Source of the DNA: Trichoplax adhaerens
Taxonomy: Eukaryota > Placozoa > Uniplacotomia > Trichoplacea > Trichoplacidae
Assembly (NCBI RefSeq): GCF_000150275.1
Contig: NW_002060943.1
Span: 8,316,066-8,380,065 of the forward strand
Direction of reading: 5' to 3'
Length of the DNA: 64,000 bases
Shown here: positions 36,273 to 50,619 of the stretch, in pieces
How positions within the stretch are numbered: the stretch's first letter is position 1
Layout: every line of letters starts with the position of its first letter
Translations under genes and position numbers: made by a program
Notes under the pieces: model-generated
Database searches by the model: none
What the model was told of the DNA's origin: nothing
The model's input: the letters and a program-made list of their open reading frames with translations, nothing else

Positions 36273-37806
36273 TTAGACTCGTCTATCTTGAGTTGCGATA
36301 TCAGCAATACTTGTTGTAGAGTAAAGCTGAAATAGACTACAAGATGGAAATAGCCGCTTTAACCATTTTCGAATATCGTTATTACGAATAATAAATATAA
36401 TGGGATTAGCAATGTTACCAAGATATGTTACAAATAGTAATATGAGATGAACCCTAATCTGATATGGCGAGATTCGAAAAAATGCTATGATAGCAATAAT
36501 GCTATAAGGGATGTAGGATAAGGTAAAGGTTAATAAAATAATAAATAAAGTGGTTGCGACATAGATTTCTCGCTTTCTAGAAAAACTTTTAATTGAGTTG
36601 GATCGGGCACGGACTCTCAGGCTTCTATTCTTATCATGAGTTGCTGGCAAGATTACATTAGGTCTGTTGTCATGATAGGCAATTCTTGAACGATTTCGGC
36701 GTACTTCTTGATAGATTTTCCAATAGCATAGAAATATAATGGTCAAAGGAACAACTATAACGCCGACAATCACAGTTGTGAAAAAGATGATGATATTTAA
36801 TCCTTGGCTATAATGATAAATGGTATAACAAAATCCAACATCCGAAATATAAGTAACACCACCCCATAAACGAAAAGCTTGAGGAAATGCTAGAAGAGCA
36901 GGTACTAACCAGTTGATTAAGCAGAATATCACCAAAGAGTAGGACTTTCTGGATAGGGATAAAAACGTTCTTGGTTTATTAATAGCCAGATAGCGAACGA
37001 TAGCTAATAGTGCCATAGAGAATACATTGACCACACCAAAATAAAATGGAATACAGATATTGAGTCGGCAAAGTAATGTATTTGATTTATAGATTGGAAG
37101 TTGATTAAGATAAACGCGAAAAAATATTTGGAATAGCCCTATAAAACTAGAAAGATTAAATACCATATCAGCTAATAGGTTATGATATTAATAACTCATA
37201 CTTTGTAAGATTTCCAAAAAATATAGATAGACATAAATAAAGCACCATTTCACGGTTGCAATTTTTTAATTAATCAATTTATCATTAAGTACTTTTTATC
37301 ATTTTAGTCCATGTTGATCCTATACCTATAATGCCAGTTTTCGTCAAATTAATTACATGAGAATTATGGCGATAAAGGAAAATAAATCGAAATTCGAAAC
37401 TGACCCAAAATTAAAATAGGCGAAAAAGAATATAAAATTGAAACTATAAATCATCGGCAACCACATCACATTATAGAAATAATACGAATCACTAAAATCT
37501 TGTTAAGGTTCGATCATCTATGGTAGTGTATTGTATATCCACGCAATTACTAATCTTGTAGCTGTAATAGCATAATGAAAAAGAGAAATTTTACATTACA
37601 TACCTTGATGTTACATAGGATGCATCAGAAAACGCTAAGTTAAATACGAGAATATCTTGCACTTTCATTTTTCGACCATCTTTAATTTTATAACAGCAGA
37701 TTATGGCGTTGCCGCACAATCCAACTGCAAAAATGAAGACAAGGATAATCATTGATCCTACCGCAAATTCTTCAGACATTTGTATTTGAAATGTAACATT
37801 GACCAT
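36273..37806 (-). CDS. Rhodopsin-class (class A) GPCR, copy 1
   Basis: Exon 1 37806-37604 (ATG; N-terminal NVT glycosylation site; TM1 GLCGNAIICC; TM2 NLAFSDASYV) and exon 2 37146-36273 (stop), intron 457 nt in phase 2 (AG|T); 358 aa. Seven hydrophobic segments are readable. Family markers present: GN in TM1, the LAxxD aspartate in TM2, Trp in TM4 (INWLVPALLAFP), and the Cys pair NTLLCRL / DVGFCY. Markers altered: DRY reads VRY (AIVRYLAI), CWxP reads SYIP, and NPxxY reads NPIIF. There is no opsin-type retinal lysine in TM7. Ligand unknown; the F-x-LWGG...D-x-G-x-C loop is shared with the two paralogues in this window. The acceptor TTTCTAG was chosen because it keeps frame and aligns with the other two genes. 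Identity as a class A-like GPCR is confident. Confidence 0.88.
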
Positions 37807-40800
37807 TTTTTGCTTCTGCTTAATGTTAAGCTGATGATTGTTAAATAACAGTGTTAGAGTAAAAGATTGTGAATATGTACAGAAGTTTGTAGTTGAATTG
37901 ACGATTATGCTTGATTTCTACGGCCTTAATGGTAATAGCATAGCAAAAATTTTATAATCAATTGGATCGCCATCGAAATGTATTAATGCATAAAATTTTA
38001 TTTTCGCAACGTAAAGCTTAATTGATCATAAATTAAGATTTTACTTTTAATAATATAACGCCGACTTATCCTGATATGTATATTTCTTAATCAATTTGTG
38101 AGTATCATCGTATGAATATCATTAACTTCTTTATCGAATTTTTCTTTTTCTTTTTTCTGGAATAGTAACTTCAAATAACATAACGCCTAACATGTAGATA
38201 ATAGTATTTCATAAATTATAACCATTTTCCCTGACTCATTTTCTCTCTGTTTCTTCTATTATATATGATAGTGCGACCATCAGAGCCTAGTTATAATACG
38301 TAGTTAAAAGTAAATATACCAATATCAGTCTATGCTAAATATTTATATAGCTCAGAGTATGCGTCTTTCAGTTATCACTATAATCATAGCCAATAATATT
38401 GCGTGATTCTTCTAAAAAATTCCTTTCAATTAGAGATAATTAAATGCGAGTAATCTTAATCTCTATTTTTCAATTTTAACATTATCATAGTAATAGTCCT
38501 AGCACATAATGGGCAGAGACTGCTAAAATAATTCAATCGTACTTTATTTCCATTTATCTGTTCTCACAACTTTATCTTATAACCTATTTCAAAATATTGT
38601 CATTATATAAAACTTAAATCAACCGTTAAATCAAAGAGAATTATTCATGATCTGAACTTGATGGACGGTATGATCAAATCTATTTAACGCCATACAAAAT
38701 CATCAACAGTCAACAATGCAAAACTATGAATAGATGTCGATACATAGAATAGAAAGGATAATGCATAATTGAAAGCAGAAATTGATTCGTTATACTGATA
38801 GTGTCGTTTATTTCTAAGAAAAGAATAACACTTTTAATGGCTATCTATTGTAAACCAAGTGGTAATTATCAATAATAAGCCATGTGTATTTCTTTTATAA
38901 TTTATTCAATGCCTAGCTTTTTTTATAATAAATCAAAGTTCCAATAAAGCTCTATAGAACTTAACAAGCATATGCTAGCATTCTCTTCATCACTTTTTTC
39001 GCCTACAATCTATTAATATATCTGCATAGATCTACGTACCCGATCATTACCTATGTATTAGTATAGGTGTTATATATAACATTGGCCGTAACATATATAT
39101 CGATTTATAATAATAATTTAAGATTTCCATTTTCATTTATTAATTTAATCTTTCTTCTTTAAATGAATAGAATTATTCACCTGTGCACCTGTCAGTATTA
39201 GAAACATGGTGATTATTTGCTATTATGTAGTATAATATTTTAATAATGAGATAGACATAGATGGCATATAGATGATAGGCTAGAAAAATTAGTGTTTATC
39301 TATTTGATTATATAATGCTATGTAGAATTCTATCATTACCTGTGAAGAATCTAAATTTTTAAAATGGTATATAATATTCCTTCATGATAATAATAACGAC
39401 ACAGATAACAATAATGTCTTTAACTACTAACCCAATGTAACATCATTAATAACTAGTATCTGTACCTATAATTAGCCAGAACAATCACTGATATGTATAG
39501 AAGTAAACACTAAAGAAGGGCATAGTCATTTGTGACAGATTTAGATAAGTAAAAAATGCTAATCGCATCAAAATTATGCCCAAACTCGATTTTACATTAT
39601 TATTAAGGGTCACAATGTGATTTTGATCCTTTGCATTTTAAATACAATTACTACATAGAAATTCAATTAATTAAATACTCTGATGGGCTTTAGCTTAAGG
39701 TTTGCTTAATAAATCATTCTTTGTGAGCTACGATCACTACTAAGGGATAAACTAATTAGATCATGCTTCCATACATGATGATAGAATTAAGCTGCAATCT
39801 ACATTTTCTTTAATCAATATCATCCTTGCGCATTTGTTCGTAGTATCTAAATTGATATAAATAGAAACGTATATTAACTCATGCGATGTTAATCCAAAAT
39901 CAATAGGTGGAATGAAGATGTTTTATTACCTAGAGTGCTTCGATAAGCCAGAAAATGTGTTGTAAGTGGGATATTTCTACTTGATGGCATTGTTAGAAAA
40001 TTTATGAATCTGTAATTACTTACACACAGTAAACAGTTAGACTGGATTATGATATAGATAATAAAGATGTAAATCCATTTTGTTGCGATATTTAAAATAG
40101 ATTATAGCTCTTAAAAGTAGCTGAATTAAATCAAATTATCTCCATTCGTTGCTTATGATGATAATAATGATGTACATTTACTATTTTAGATCTTGATACT
40201 GTCTTATTTATCATCGAGTACTATCTTGAGATCACGATTTTAATTTATTCAACATCGTTGTTGCTGAAGTAACTACTATTTCAGCAATGAACTTTTTTCT
40301 ATTTCATAGATTAATTCATTAATACGATTGTCCTATTTTTATCACTTAATTTGCATAGAACGGATCACAATTATCGTTTTCCAGTTGACATCAAATATAT
40401 TGTTTGTTCTATTTAGTATTTTTTCAAATATTCTTAATGATAGTATTTGTATAGTTAGGAATAATTTCAGTTATCAATGTTTTACTTTTAATGATGATAT
40501 AATCCTACAGACATACACTATATTGCATACTTCAGAATGAATAATATTATTTTTAAAATAACTCAAAAAATTGCTATTGCTACTTTAGCTTACCGAAAGT
40601 ACAATAATTTACTGTGGACATATTTATTCTTTTATTTTAGTTATAAATTAATGGCATCAATTAAAAGCTGTAGGTGCTATTATCGTAGATTTAAAACTAA
40701 CACTAAGAATCATTAAATTGTAGTCCTGCATTCAATCTCATAAGGAGTATAGTAAAAAAGTTGATTTTTCACCTTAAATTTAAACGTATCTATCTAATTA

Positions 40801-42335
40801 TTTGTGATGTTCAGATAGGAATTTACTGTTTATGTGATTGATTTCTTTCGAGGATTTCTGTTCTTACCGATAGCTTACGCCCTGTCAGTTATCCTTTAGC
40901 TTAAAGATTATATCGCTCGGTATTAACATTGGTAGCTATTCAATAATGTTCAAGGTGGCTGGGTACATAACAGTATTAAAGTAGCGCGAGCGATAGTATA
41001 GTGCCGTTTATATGTCATAATCTTACGTATGTTCAACAACAGAAATAGTGCAACCATTGAGCGCACATAAGTCGACTATAATGAAGAGCTATTTTTTAAT
41101 AAAAGGAATAGGTGAAGGAGTCAATAAAGATTTGTGATTATTAAGATATGGCAGCATTTGGTTTAGATAATATAGTCGTTTCTCTTAAATTTATTCTGAT
41201 ACTTTCGTGTTAGTGTTGTCAAAATGGACACGTCACGGATATTAATAGATGGCTAAATTTATCAAGATCCTGTTACGTTAAAAGGAATTCGAATATTGGT
41301 TATACGTATTATTTTTTATACTGGATTATAAACACGCAATGGACTACAAAGGAAATTTTTGAATCTTGATGCATTCATCATGGCTATTCTATATTTATTT
41401 ATCATTCATAAAAATATAAAATCACATGGAGAGAGCAAGCATGCGATGATGATATCATAGTCCAATATAATAAAATTAAATCTATTGAAATTACAACTTC
41501 CTGCCTCCAAGGTGAAACAGAAAACATAAGAAATATGTTTTGATAATATTAGAACAATATGCTACGATTGTTATAACGTCAAGTAAATGAGTCTAGAATC
41601 GATATTGAAATGCATTCAATTGTAAATATAGTAAACAACTTTATTGTATCATATAACAAAACTTTTACTCTATGCAAAAGTAAAATGATTGCGTTTTATA
41701 TTGCTTCCAATAAATTAAGTACTTCTAAGCAAGTAGTATGTGCGACGAATAATACTGAAAAATTGCCCATCTATGCTTTTTGATAGCAATATCAATAAAC
41801 TAATTACAGATTTAGTAAAAGATATCACTAATTCAACTGATCCGTTCAAGATCAGATTGACCTTATAGATTCAAATAACTTCTCGTGAATGAGTATAGTT
41901 AACTCGATAAGGAAGCATTGAACGTATAATTACTGACCGTAAATCTCTTATTGTTCCTAGATACCCTCTTAGTCAAAATAAGAATGTTAGTACAATAATT
42001 AATCACCTATATTGAAATATCAAACATGCTTCTATTACAATACAGTTAGGGAGAAGAGCATAAAAAAGCAGGACTAAAGCTGATTTTCTTTGTTGTCAAA
42101 TTAATTTAATTTAATTTTCTGCTACATAATGCTAGGATTTTAAGTATCATAATTAGATTATAATTTTATCTAGCTTTGCTACTATGGGATAAAAAGGTGA
42201 TAGTATTAATTTAATACTGAAAGTTTGCGTTTCAGTTATTATAATCAAATTATGATGATAACTAGTCCGTGTATATGGGATAAATAAGTTATGATATTGA
42301 TTCGCTATTAAATGCTTAGATTTTTGTCGTTACTC

Positions 42336-42578
42336 CCGGAGTAGAAATCTCATCGTGTCCATATGATATTAGATAGAAAGATTATAGTACCAATTCCATT
42401 CAAGATAGATCAAGAGTATAAATAGGTCTTGATCCCTGGCGGCACTCGTTTGTGTTGTTGTTTTACCGGAGTAGAAGTCTCGTCTAGTCCATATAATATC
42501 AGATAGAAAGATTGTAGTATCAATTCCATTTCAGGATAGATCAAGAATATAAATAGGTCTTGATCCCTAACGGCACTC
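42336..42578. repeat. Two-copy tandem duplication, 130-bp period
   Basis: Copies at 42336-42447 and 42466-42578 share CCGGAGTAGAA, TAGATAGAAAGATT, CAATTCCATT, TATAAATAGGTCTTGATCCC and CGGCACTC with few differences, so the duplication looks fairly recent. Confidence 0.85.
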
Positions 42579-44355
42579 TAATTAATAATTAAGAAGCAAT
42601 GTTGATAGTTTTGATGAGAAAAAGTACATTCAAACAAATAAATCTATTTCCTTTAACTGCCTTAAATAGAAAGCTGATTGCAATTCAAATTCTCCTCTGT
42701 TATATACCGTATTTAGACTTTTAAGATGTAGTATTTATGCAATTTAAGATAATCATATTTTTACTGGTATTGAATGAATCAATGTTAACAACAGCAGTAA
42801 TACTCTTAATTGATCATCTTTATTAAGACTAAACGTGGCAGTTTATTGTTAATCATGAACATTGCTAAAATCACAATACAAAAGAAGTTTATCTTGTACT
42901 ATCTTGTTCTAATGTATAAAGTAGTAAACAATCTTTAGATTACTCTTAAAATTAAATTAATAACTGATACTATTGGATGTCATCATATCGAAGTAAACAA
43001 CAATTAATACATGTTTCGATGTCGCAAGTGATAGCCTAATCGCTTTTGCCTGGAATTATTTCGGTAACAAATTGACTTAGGATGTCTCTAAATTAATTAA
43101 AGCATACAACTTTATACAGATTAAAAGGATAAAGCTATCAATATATACTTGAACTAGAAAATCTGTAGAAATGATCAATATTGCGAAAATTTGATTAAAG
43201 GCATATCTTTTCTATCGTTAATTCAATTCTTTAAATACCGCATTTAGTACAAGGGTTAACAGAATCGCACCAATTTGGAATAATTCGATTTGTTTTTTAT
43301 GTTGGAACATTCACTATCGCCTAGCCGCACTGACTTTATTAAGATGATGAGATGTCGCTTAGTAACAACATAACACAATTAATCACAAAAAATATTCTAT
43401 AGAATCCTTATAAGTAGATAAAACGATCGTATAGCGACTGAATTTGCAATCTATGTTGGATAAATTTAGTAGAAAATTATGTAACATTTCCTAATATCAA
43501 TTTTATTTTGTGAACTAAAATTTATCCTTTCATTTTGATATCATCATTCGATTCTTTCACACATTTATCAATACTATTATGATTCATGCATCGTATAAAA
43601 TATTAGCAAGGCACTACAGCAGTGCAGTTCACTTTTATCGTTATTAAACACTATAGCAGTTTATTTAAACTACGGTACTTAACTGAAAGAGAAAGTGGTA
43701 GCATTTATCATACGTTAGAAATACTTTGTTTAGTGTGCGCTTATGTCCCATTCTATGCCAGTAATTAGACGCCGCGTGCATCCATTTTTATTAATTAGCT
43801 AGTATTTACTGAAAATGAAAGCGGGTTTGTAATTAATATTGTAGAAAAATACTATATCCATGGATGACTACCGAAAGTCTTCTCAATCTATTTAAGTATT
43901 TCGATATAAATTGACTACAACCGCACCTGAATTTATAGGCGCTAATGATACTAATTAAAAGCTTGTAGCTACTATAAGAAGAAAGATAAATATGCTCGAA
44001 ATTTTACGTAATAAAGTTAGTTCTTAAGATTAGTGCTTAACATAAAGTTAAAGGCGTAGAAATTACTGAAGATCTGCAAAATTGGGGATAAGGGCTCCCA
44101 AGTGTTTCTTTTAGAGGAATTTTAGTGTTATGATACAAGGAGAAGGTTTGTAGATTTAGCTTTTTCGTTATCAAGTCGCAGAGCTGGGTGGTGATTCTTC
44201 TATGTAGGAATGATGGAGCTAAAAGCTGTAGGCTTAGAAATCAGGAGTATAATCCTATAGCGAAAGTCCGAGTTAAACTGTACTTCTGACTAATTATTTT
44301 GTTGATAAATGTATACTACTGTTTTAAGACAGCATAAAAGGTTTATTTATAGTAA

Positions 44356-45372
44356 CAATATAACGTACGTCATAAACTTTGGGAGTTGATCTGAACGTAA
44401 CCCCGGAAAACAGGAAATTATCAAACATAAATGTTGCTGCTACATCCGATTTCATTCATCAGTTATTGATTAAATTTATTTTAATCAAATCATGTTTCAA
44501 AATCAAAATTATGAACGCATTGTAAGCAAATACTGATATAATAAACTTTAATTACGTTTGCAAATTGATCAATTCATGAGAAATATAACGCACGTCAAAG
44601 CTTAAGAGCTGATCTAAGCGTAACTTGGAAAACAGGAAACTGTCAAATATAAATGTTGTTTATATGTCCGATTTTATTCATCGGTTATCAATTAAATTTG
44701 TTCTTAATCAAATCGTGTTTCAAAGCCAAAATTAATGAACGCACCATTACTAAATACTGATGTAATAAATTTTTGTTATATTTGAGAATTGATCAATTTA
44801 TGGGAAATATAACGTATTTAAATGTAATCCTGGTAAAGAGGAAATTGTCAAATATAAATGTTACTATATCCGATTTTATTCATCGAATGTCGATTAAATT
44901 AATTTTGAATCAAATCGTTTCAAAATCAAATTAATGAACGCTCTACAAGCAGGTACTGGCTCAATAATTTTTACTATACTTTGAAAATTGATCAATTCAT
45001 GGGAAATATAACGTATGTCAAAGTTTAAGAGTTGATCTAAGTGTAACCCTGGAAAGCAGGAAATTATCAAATAGAAATGTTGTTACTATATTCGATTTCA
45101 TTCACCGGTTATCGATTCAATTAATCATATCGTGTTTCAAAATTAAGATTAAGAATATCGAAGGTACTCTATCCAAATTTTGATATAGTAACTTTATTGT
45201 ATTTGAAAACTGATTAATCCATCGGAAATAACGTATGACAAAGTTAAAGAATCGATGTAAGCACAACCCTAGAAATACATGAAATTATCAAGAATTAATA
45301 AGCACACTGCAAGCAAATATTGATGTATCAAAACTTTATTATATTTGAAATAGATTAATTCGTGGAAATAGG
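44356..45372. repeat. Tandem array of about 200-225-bp units, about 5 copies
   Basis: Units start near 44356, 44581, 44804, 45003 and 45224, with a truncated last copy to about 45372. Each has AATATAACG..., CAGGAAATTATCAAA, AAATGTTG, CATCGGTTATCGATTAAATT, AATCAAATCGTGTTTCAAAA, AATGAACGC, AAGCAAATACTGAT and TTGATCAATTCATG, with increasing decay to the right. Confidence 0.88.
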
Positions 45373-46933
45373 CTATCCAGGTACTCTGTATGAAAAATCG
45401 ATAAAATTGATGGTCTAGCTTTGCAACACTTTGCGACAAATAATATACAAAAGTAGATTTCATCTGCTCAATAATTTATAATTGAACTTTCGTTGCTGAA
45501 AATTTATCGTTATAAATTATTAAAAATACGGCTTATCGCAGATGATTACATCTAAAGTCTCGGATGATTTTGATTCAATTATAATAGTTGATCACTAATA
45601 CCTTGAATAATAACTATAAATAAGGCTATTAGTTTAAGAATGCTATGTACAAATATCTTTTGCAGTTTGCATATGCGCTTTTAATTTATATACAGTACGT
45701 TAATACTAGTATATCTTTTCCTTAGTGTCCTACCTATACAACAATATAAGTAATAAATCTGTAGAAGTTACCTCTTTTATGAGATCTATCTTTACAAGCT
45801 ACGATAATTTATCGTTCACTAATCAAGGCTCTTTTGGAAATGAAAGGTCATCTTTCTATATCTCAAGAACGAAAAGTCCATCAGCAATGTTATACATTCT
45901 TGCCAAATACCGATTGCAGATCGTATTCAGCGTCAAAGGCAAAATCTTTCCATTCAATTTCAGATCTGTATTTTCGATGATTAAATAACCATTTACCGGC
46001 CAAAATATTTATCCACTGTAGAGAGAAGATTGTTACTTTGATTAGAATCAGAAAGATAATCCACTTTTCCGTTCCATGATACCTATATAGCATATACAGG
46101 TACTGTATCATTACTTAAGGCGCTTTTGAGAAGATCATACTGCTTGAAAGCCGGGTATAACTATCATTTTTAAACCAACTTTCACAATTTATGGGCCAAA
46201 TGGACTAGTGCAAAATATATGGATAATAACGCTACGTAAGTTTCCAGTTTTTGCAAGTCTATTTTATAAGTCTAAAAATAGTCATCTTGGACTTTAGAAA
46301 CGGAAACTTGAACATGATATTTCCTTGGAGCAGTTTCAACTCTCCATAGCTTCAGTGAGAACATAATCCCAGGTAAGTATTGATGAAAATAGCCGAACGT
46401 CTTATATTGGGTAGCTTCTGCTCAGAATAATCTTCAACTATAGCTGGTTAATGCAGTATCTTGAACATTCTGATATAGCTCTGGAAGAAGATAGTGCACA
46501 TTGATGATAAAGTAAAAACCGTTACTTCCAATTTCTACACGTATATACCAAACATAAGCATGATACACCTGGATTTTACATTGTAGTAACATTAAATATG
46601 AATGAAAGTTGGAAAAGGATAATGTTCATAGAAGATTAAATAGAAGATGTTACTGGATATTCCTATATGAGCTAGGCATAAATGATAAATATAGATTCCG
46701 CCAACCCTCCTCACATCCATTGCATCGGTTATCAGCAGCTGTATAAATAAGTTTCTCCATGAAATAGCATCTAGATTCTATCGCACAATTCATGATATGT
46801 TGAAAATTTGATATTTTTGATTAATAGATTTGAAGTATTACGTTATGAAGATAACCTTGGCGTGTTATTAAAGTCTATCGTTATGATTCAATCGATCCAG
46901 ATTATCCTAAAAGAAGTAAACGTTAAAAATGTT

Positions 46934-49838
46934 TTATTCGATAATGGAAGAGTTAGGAGAAGATATATTTGTAATTTTGGTTTTGGATTGATGACAGTGT
47001 CCCCTTATTAATGCAAACCATTCTTGGATTTTAGCTCGAGTTTTGGGACTACGAAATAGAAATACGATTGGATTGGAAACATTAGCTATATAAGTAACTT
47101 GGATCATCACAGCTTGAACTTTGAGTAGCGCTGGTGTTGGTTTTGGATTGCAAAATACGATTACGGTGATGATACTATATGGCACATAGGATATGAGATA
47201 AATTAATAAGATGACAGATAGCGTTTTGGCTACAGCTAATTCTGTCTTTTTATTATTACTGAGAGTTAAACTTGTTGACTTCTTGAGTCCTTCAGAAGTA
47301 TTTTCATTTCTTGATGGGGAAGCAGTCATACCAAATACTCTTTTCCTACTACCACGAACTTCTAGAAAGATTTCCATGTAACACCAACAACAAATAGAGA
47401 TGGGTAAGAAAAATTGAAAAATAGAAACGATAATAAAATGGGAGATTTGACTTGTTCCTTGCGTATAACTAGCATAAGTTACACATAAGCCAATATCAGC
47501 TAAGAAAAGAAATCGACCCCAAACGCCAAAAATTTGAGGAATAATAAAAGCAATAGGTAGAATCCAATTAATGATGCAAATAATGGCGATGGAGGATTTA
47601 TCGTTTAATCTTGAAGATTGCTGGGGTTTGACAATGATGATATAGCGCACACCAGCAAGCAAAGTCATAGAATTCAGGTTGGCATAGCCAAAGTAAAGTG
47701 GTAGCGCACTGTATATGCGGCATATTATGTTATTAGCATCGAATCGAAGACCATTACCTTCCAGAAATTGTTGTAAGACGGGTATAAAGATTGAAAAGCT
47801 ACAATAACAACGAGTAATATTGGCGGCCATGAAATAAAGAAAGATATTGCAAAGGTAAAAGAAAAAAAACATCATGTTAGTTAAGCAGACGAGAATATAG
47901 TGTGGCATATTTCCAACTGTAAGTACATTATAATGATCGTTAAATTCGAGAAATATCCATTAGTTAGGTAAGTGAAGGTGCATTTTCTTTTCAATAACTA
48001 TTGTGTCGGGCGAAAATGGAAAGAGAGTAAAAATACTCAATGATGGGAGACTAGAATAATTCTGTACCAATTACTTTAGTAGACGGACTAAGGTCATCGG
48101 TTTCCTGTTTGTTAACATGGAATAGAACAGTCAAAGGCAGAGTAGCAGAATTTTCAATATATGTTTGCTATCTAGCGAATTAATTTTCTTTCTGCGGTTT
48201 GGCGCAGTAAAATCACAAGGCTTAGGGGGTAGGATAGTGCTCGTAGAGTCAAAATTTGTTAGTAACTCAACCAACTGATGGAATTTATTTGCATGATTAA
48301 ACTTACTTTGCATGTTATTAACAAACTGAGAGATGACAAAGTAGGAAACTAATCTAGAGGAAACCAAAACGTATTTATAATGCGGTCCCAAATAGCTGAA
48401 TCTTGAGCTATAAGACTGCTTAAGAACAGTTCAAAATTTAAAGAAATTGTCCCATTTTACCGTAGACGGTCAGACTGAAGGTAGCAGTTCTAGGCAACTT
48501 TTAGCTGACAAACCAATTTACGAAAATATCATAAAGAGTAAAAGTTTTATAAGAAATTAAAGCTTCTAGAACTTTAATTTCTTGAATTCTTTCCGGATAT
48601 TTTAGGGCAGCATTTACGCGTCCATCGATACTGAATGGCAAAGATTGATTTACTCTATACTGATTGAGCATAAATACACTACGAAAAGGCGGATAAGATT
48701 AATTAAATTCATGTTGTGTACTCTAGCGAATTAACAAATTAAACATCTATTTTATCACTGTTTCAGCAGCATATACTAAGATTGGAAATTTGGATTACAG
48801 ACGCCTGACTTATGTTATAACTATTAATCCGGTAGCACTTTAATTATATTATTGCTCATATCATGACCAAATAATTTTATTCTGGCCTATAGCTTATTAG
48901 TATTAATTGATCAAGATTAAATCTCTTTTCGTCTTTGTATCTGAACAACTATCATATCAGTCATTTAGATCAATGATTTGACCAAAAAAAATCATGATCA
49001 TTAATTTAACAGTAATTAATTTACAAGGCTTAGTGATTGATATTTCTTTGAGATCATGTCTAAACTCACAATACATCAACAGTAGCGTAGTTAAGAGATA
49101 AGTGGAGGATTAATTAGCAATCTGGAAGCGATAATTTATTCTTCTCATGTATATAGAACTTCCGTGATCCATCCTTAAATTGTAGTAGTACTGAATAAAC
49201 TTTGTGTTAGATTCGCGAAAGCACAAGAAATGTATAGCTGCTATCGATATTATAGCTAGAGAAAAGATGGCGAAAGAAATATCATTCAATGATGAATTAG
49301 AATTGAAAATCAATCATTTTCTTTACAGTCCTTATAATCAACTTGTAGGAAAACCATTTTCCATAAAATCATGCTAAAAAAACCGGAATGGGTCACTTTT
49401 AGAGTGAAAGAAGAACTAGCGCAAATAGAATAATTCCGTACTGAAGAAAATTGTTATAGCCGTATTCAAACGTATGTGGAAATAGGTAGCTTAGTAAGAA
49501 TATTTAATCTAGCAAACAACCTTAAAATTAATATCTATGGCTAAGGTATAACGTCAAATATTAAACAGGATAGAACTACGCTTCAAAGGAAAGCAAGTAT
49601 CCATGATCTATTTCTTGATAACTTACCTAACGATGGCGTATAAAAGATCAGACAAGGCTAGATTCAAGATCAAAAAATCATGAATTTTAAAGTTTTTCAA
49701 GGTTCGTAAAACATTCCAACAGACAACAGAATTACCAGTTACTCCGATAGCAAAAAAGAGAATATGAGATGCAATTAAGCCTTGAGTAAATGGGATTGTA
49801 AAATTACTAATAGCGGATTCATTAGTGGTGAAGGCCAT
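46934..49838 (-). CDS. Rhodopsin-class (class A) GPCR, copy 2
   Basis: Exon 1 49838-49627 (ATG; N-terminal N-glycosylation motifs NES and NFT; TM1 GVTGNSVVCW; TM2 NLALSDLLYAIV) and exon 2 47798-46934 (stop); intron 1,828 nt, phase 2, at the same codon as in the other two copies; 358 aa. Cys pair NIICRI / DIGLCVTY, TM4 INWILPIAFIIP. DRY reads VRY (LLAGVRYIII), NPxxY reads NPIVF, and CWxP reads SYVP. The third intracellular loop is Ser/Thr- and Lys-rich (SRKRVFG to KKTELAVAK). The acceptor TTATTGTAG restores the frame as S-FSIFIPVL, matching copy 3 S-FTVYVPIM. Ligand unknown. The long intron holds only an unrecognised minus-strand open frame (48131-48391). Closest in sequence to copy 3. Confidence 0.9.
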
Positions 49839-50619
49839 CGCGATTTTGTTTTTAACTGTGGTGCAAATGCCTTGTAATTGCGGTTAATCACTGAAGAATT
49901 GCACTAATAATCCATCACGATGATTAGTTTTCTTCTTCAGTCAAACAATGTAGTCAGAATTAATCCACCGTCATCAATAATATTACTCAATCATTCCTTC
50001 AAATGCTTTTATCCTTGAATTGGAAAATGGATATTGTATACATCGGAAAAACCGGAACTGATCAACTTGTTATCCGTTTTTAAGTGTTATTTTTCTACCA
50101 TCCCTTCGTCAATAATCGACGATATTCATCGCCAGGATCGAGAGGAAAAAAAATACATATGTGGCTCTTGTTACAAAGTAACACAGCAGCAGAATCATCA
50201 ACGGCAACATTACCAATTCAATGATTCCATTGCATAACAATAGGTCATGAATAATATCTTACAATCTATTTATATGGCATGATTAACTGAAGGGAGATTA
50301 TTAACATTTTAATGAACAAAAATAAATACGCATTATAATGGATGATAAGCTGAACTTTCAATCCATCAGAAAGGGAGTTTTAGATAGGAGGTAAGAAAGA
50401 GAGAGCTAATAAATTTGTACTAGGAATGCTGTATTGGTCAACTCAATTCATTTATAGCATCATTGGAGATTCATTTATATCAAAATCGGAGATTGGTTTA
50501 TTTGTTGACTTTTATACAAGGCTTTAATTGATGACTAATCGTATATTTTTAATTTGGATAATTAGATTAATATTCTATTTAATAATTACAGACTACAGGA
50601 GTTTGAAGTACGACTATTT

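Larger units (their letters stand above)
37807..46933. other. 9-kb intergenic stretch, repeats only
   Basis: No coding sequence supported on either strand. It contains a 130-bp-period duplication at 42.3-42.6 kb and a tandem array at 44.36-45.37 kb. The open frame at 45725-45988 lacks recognisable features. Confidence 0.45.

Noticed and set aside
48131-48391. 86-residue minus-strand frame in the intron of GPCR copy 2
   Set aside because: No recognisable domain; its frame would not fit the phase-2 splice without breaking the receptor alignment.
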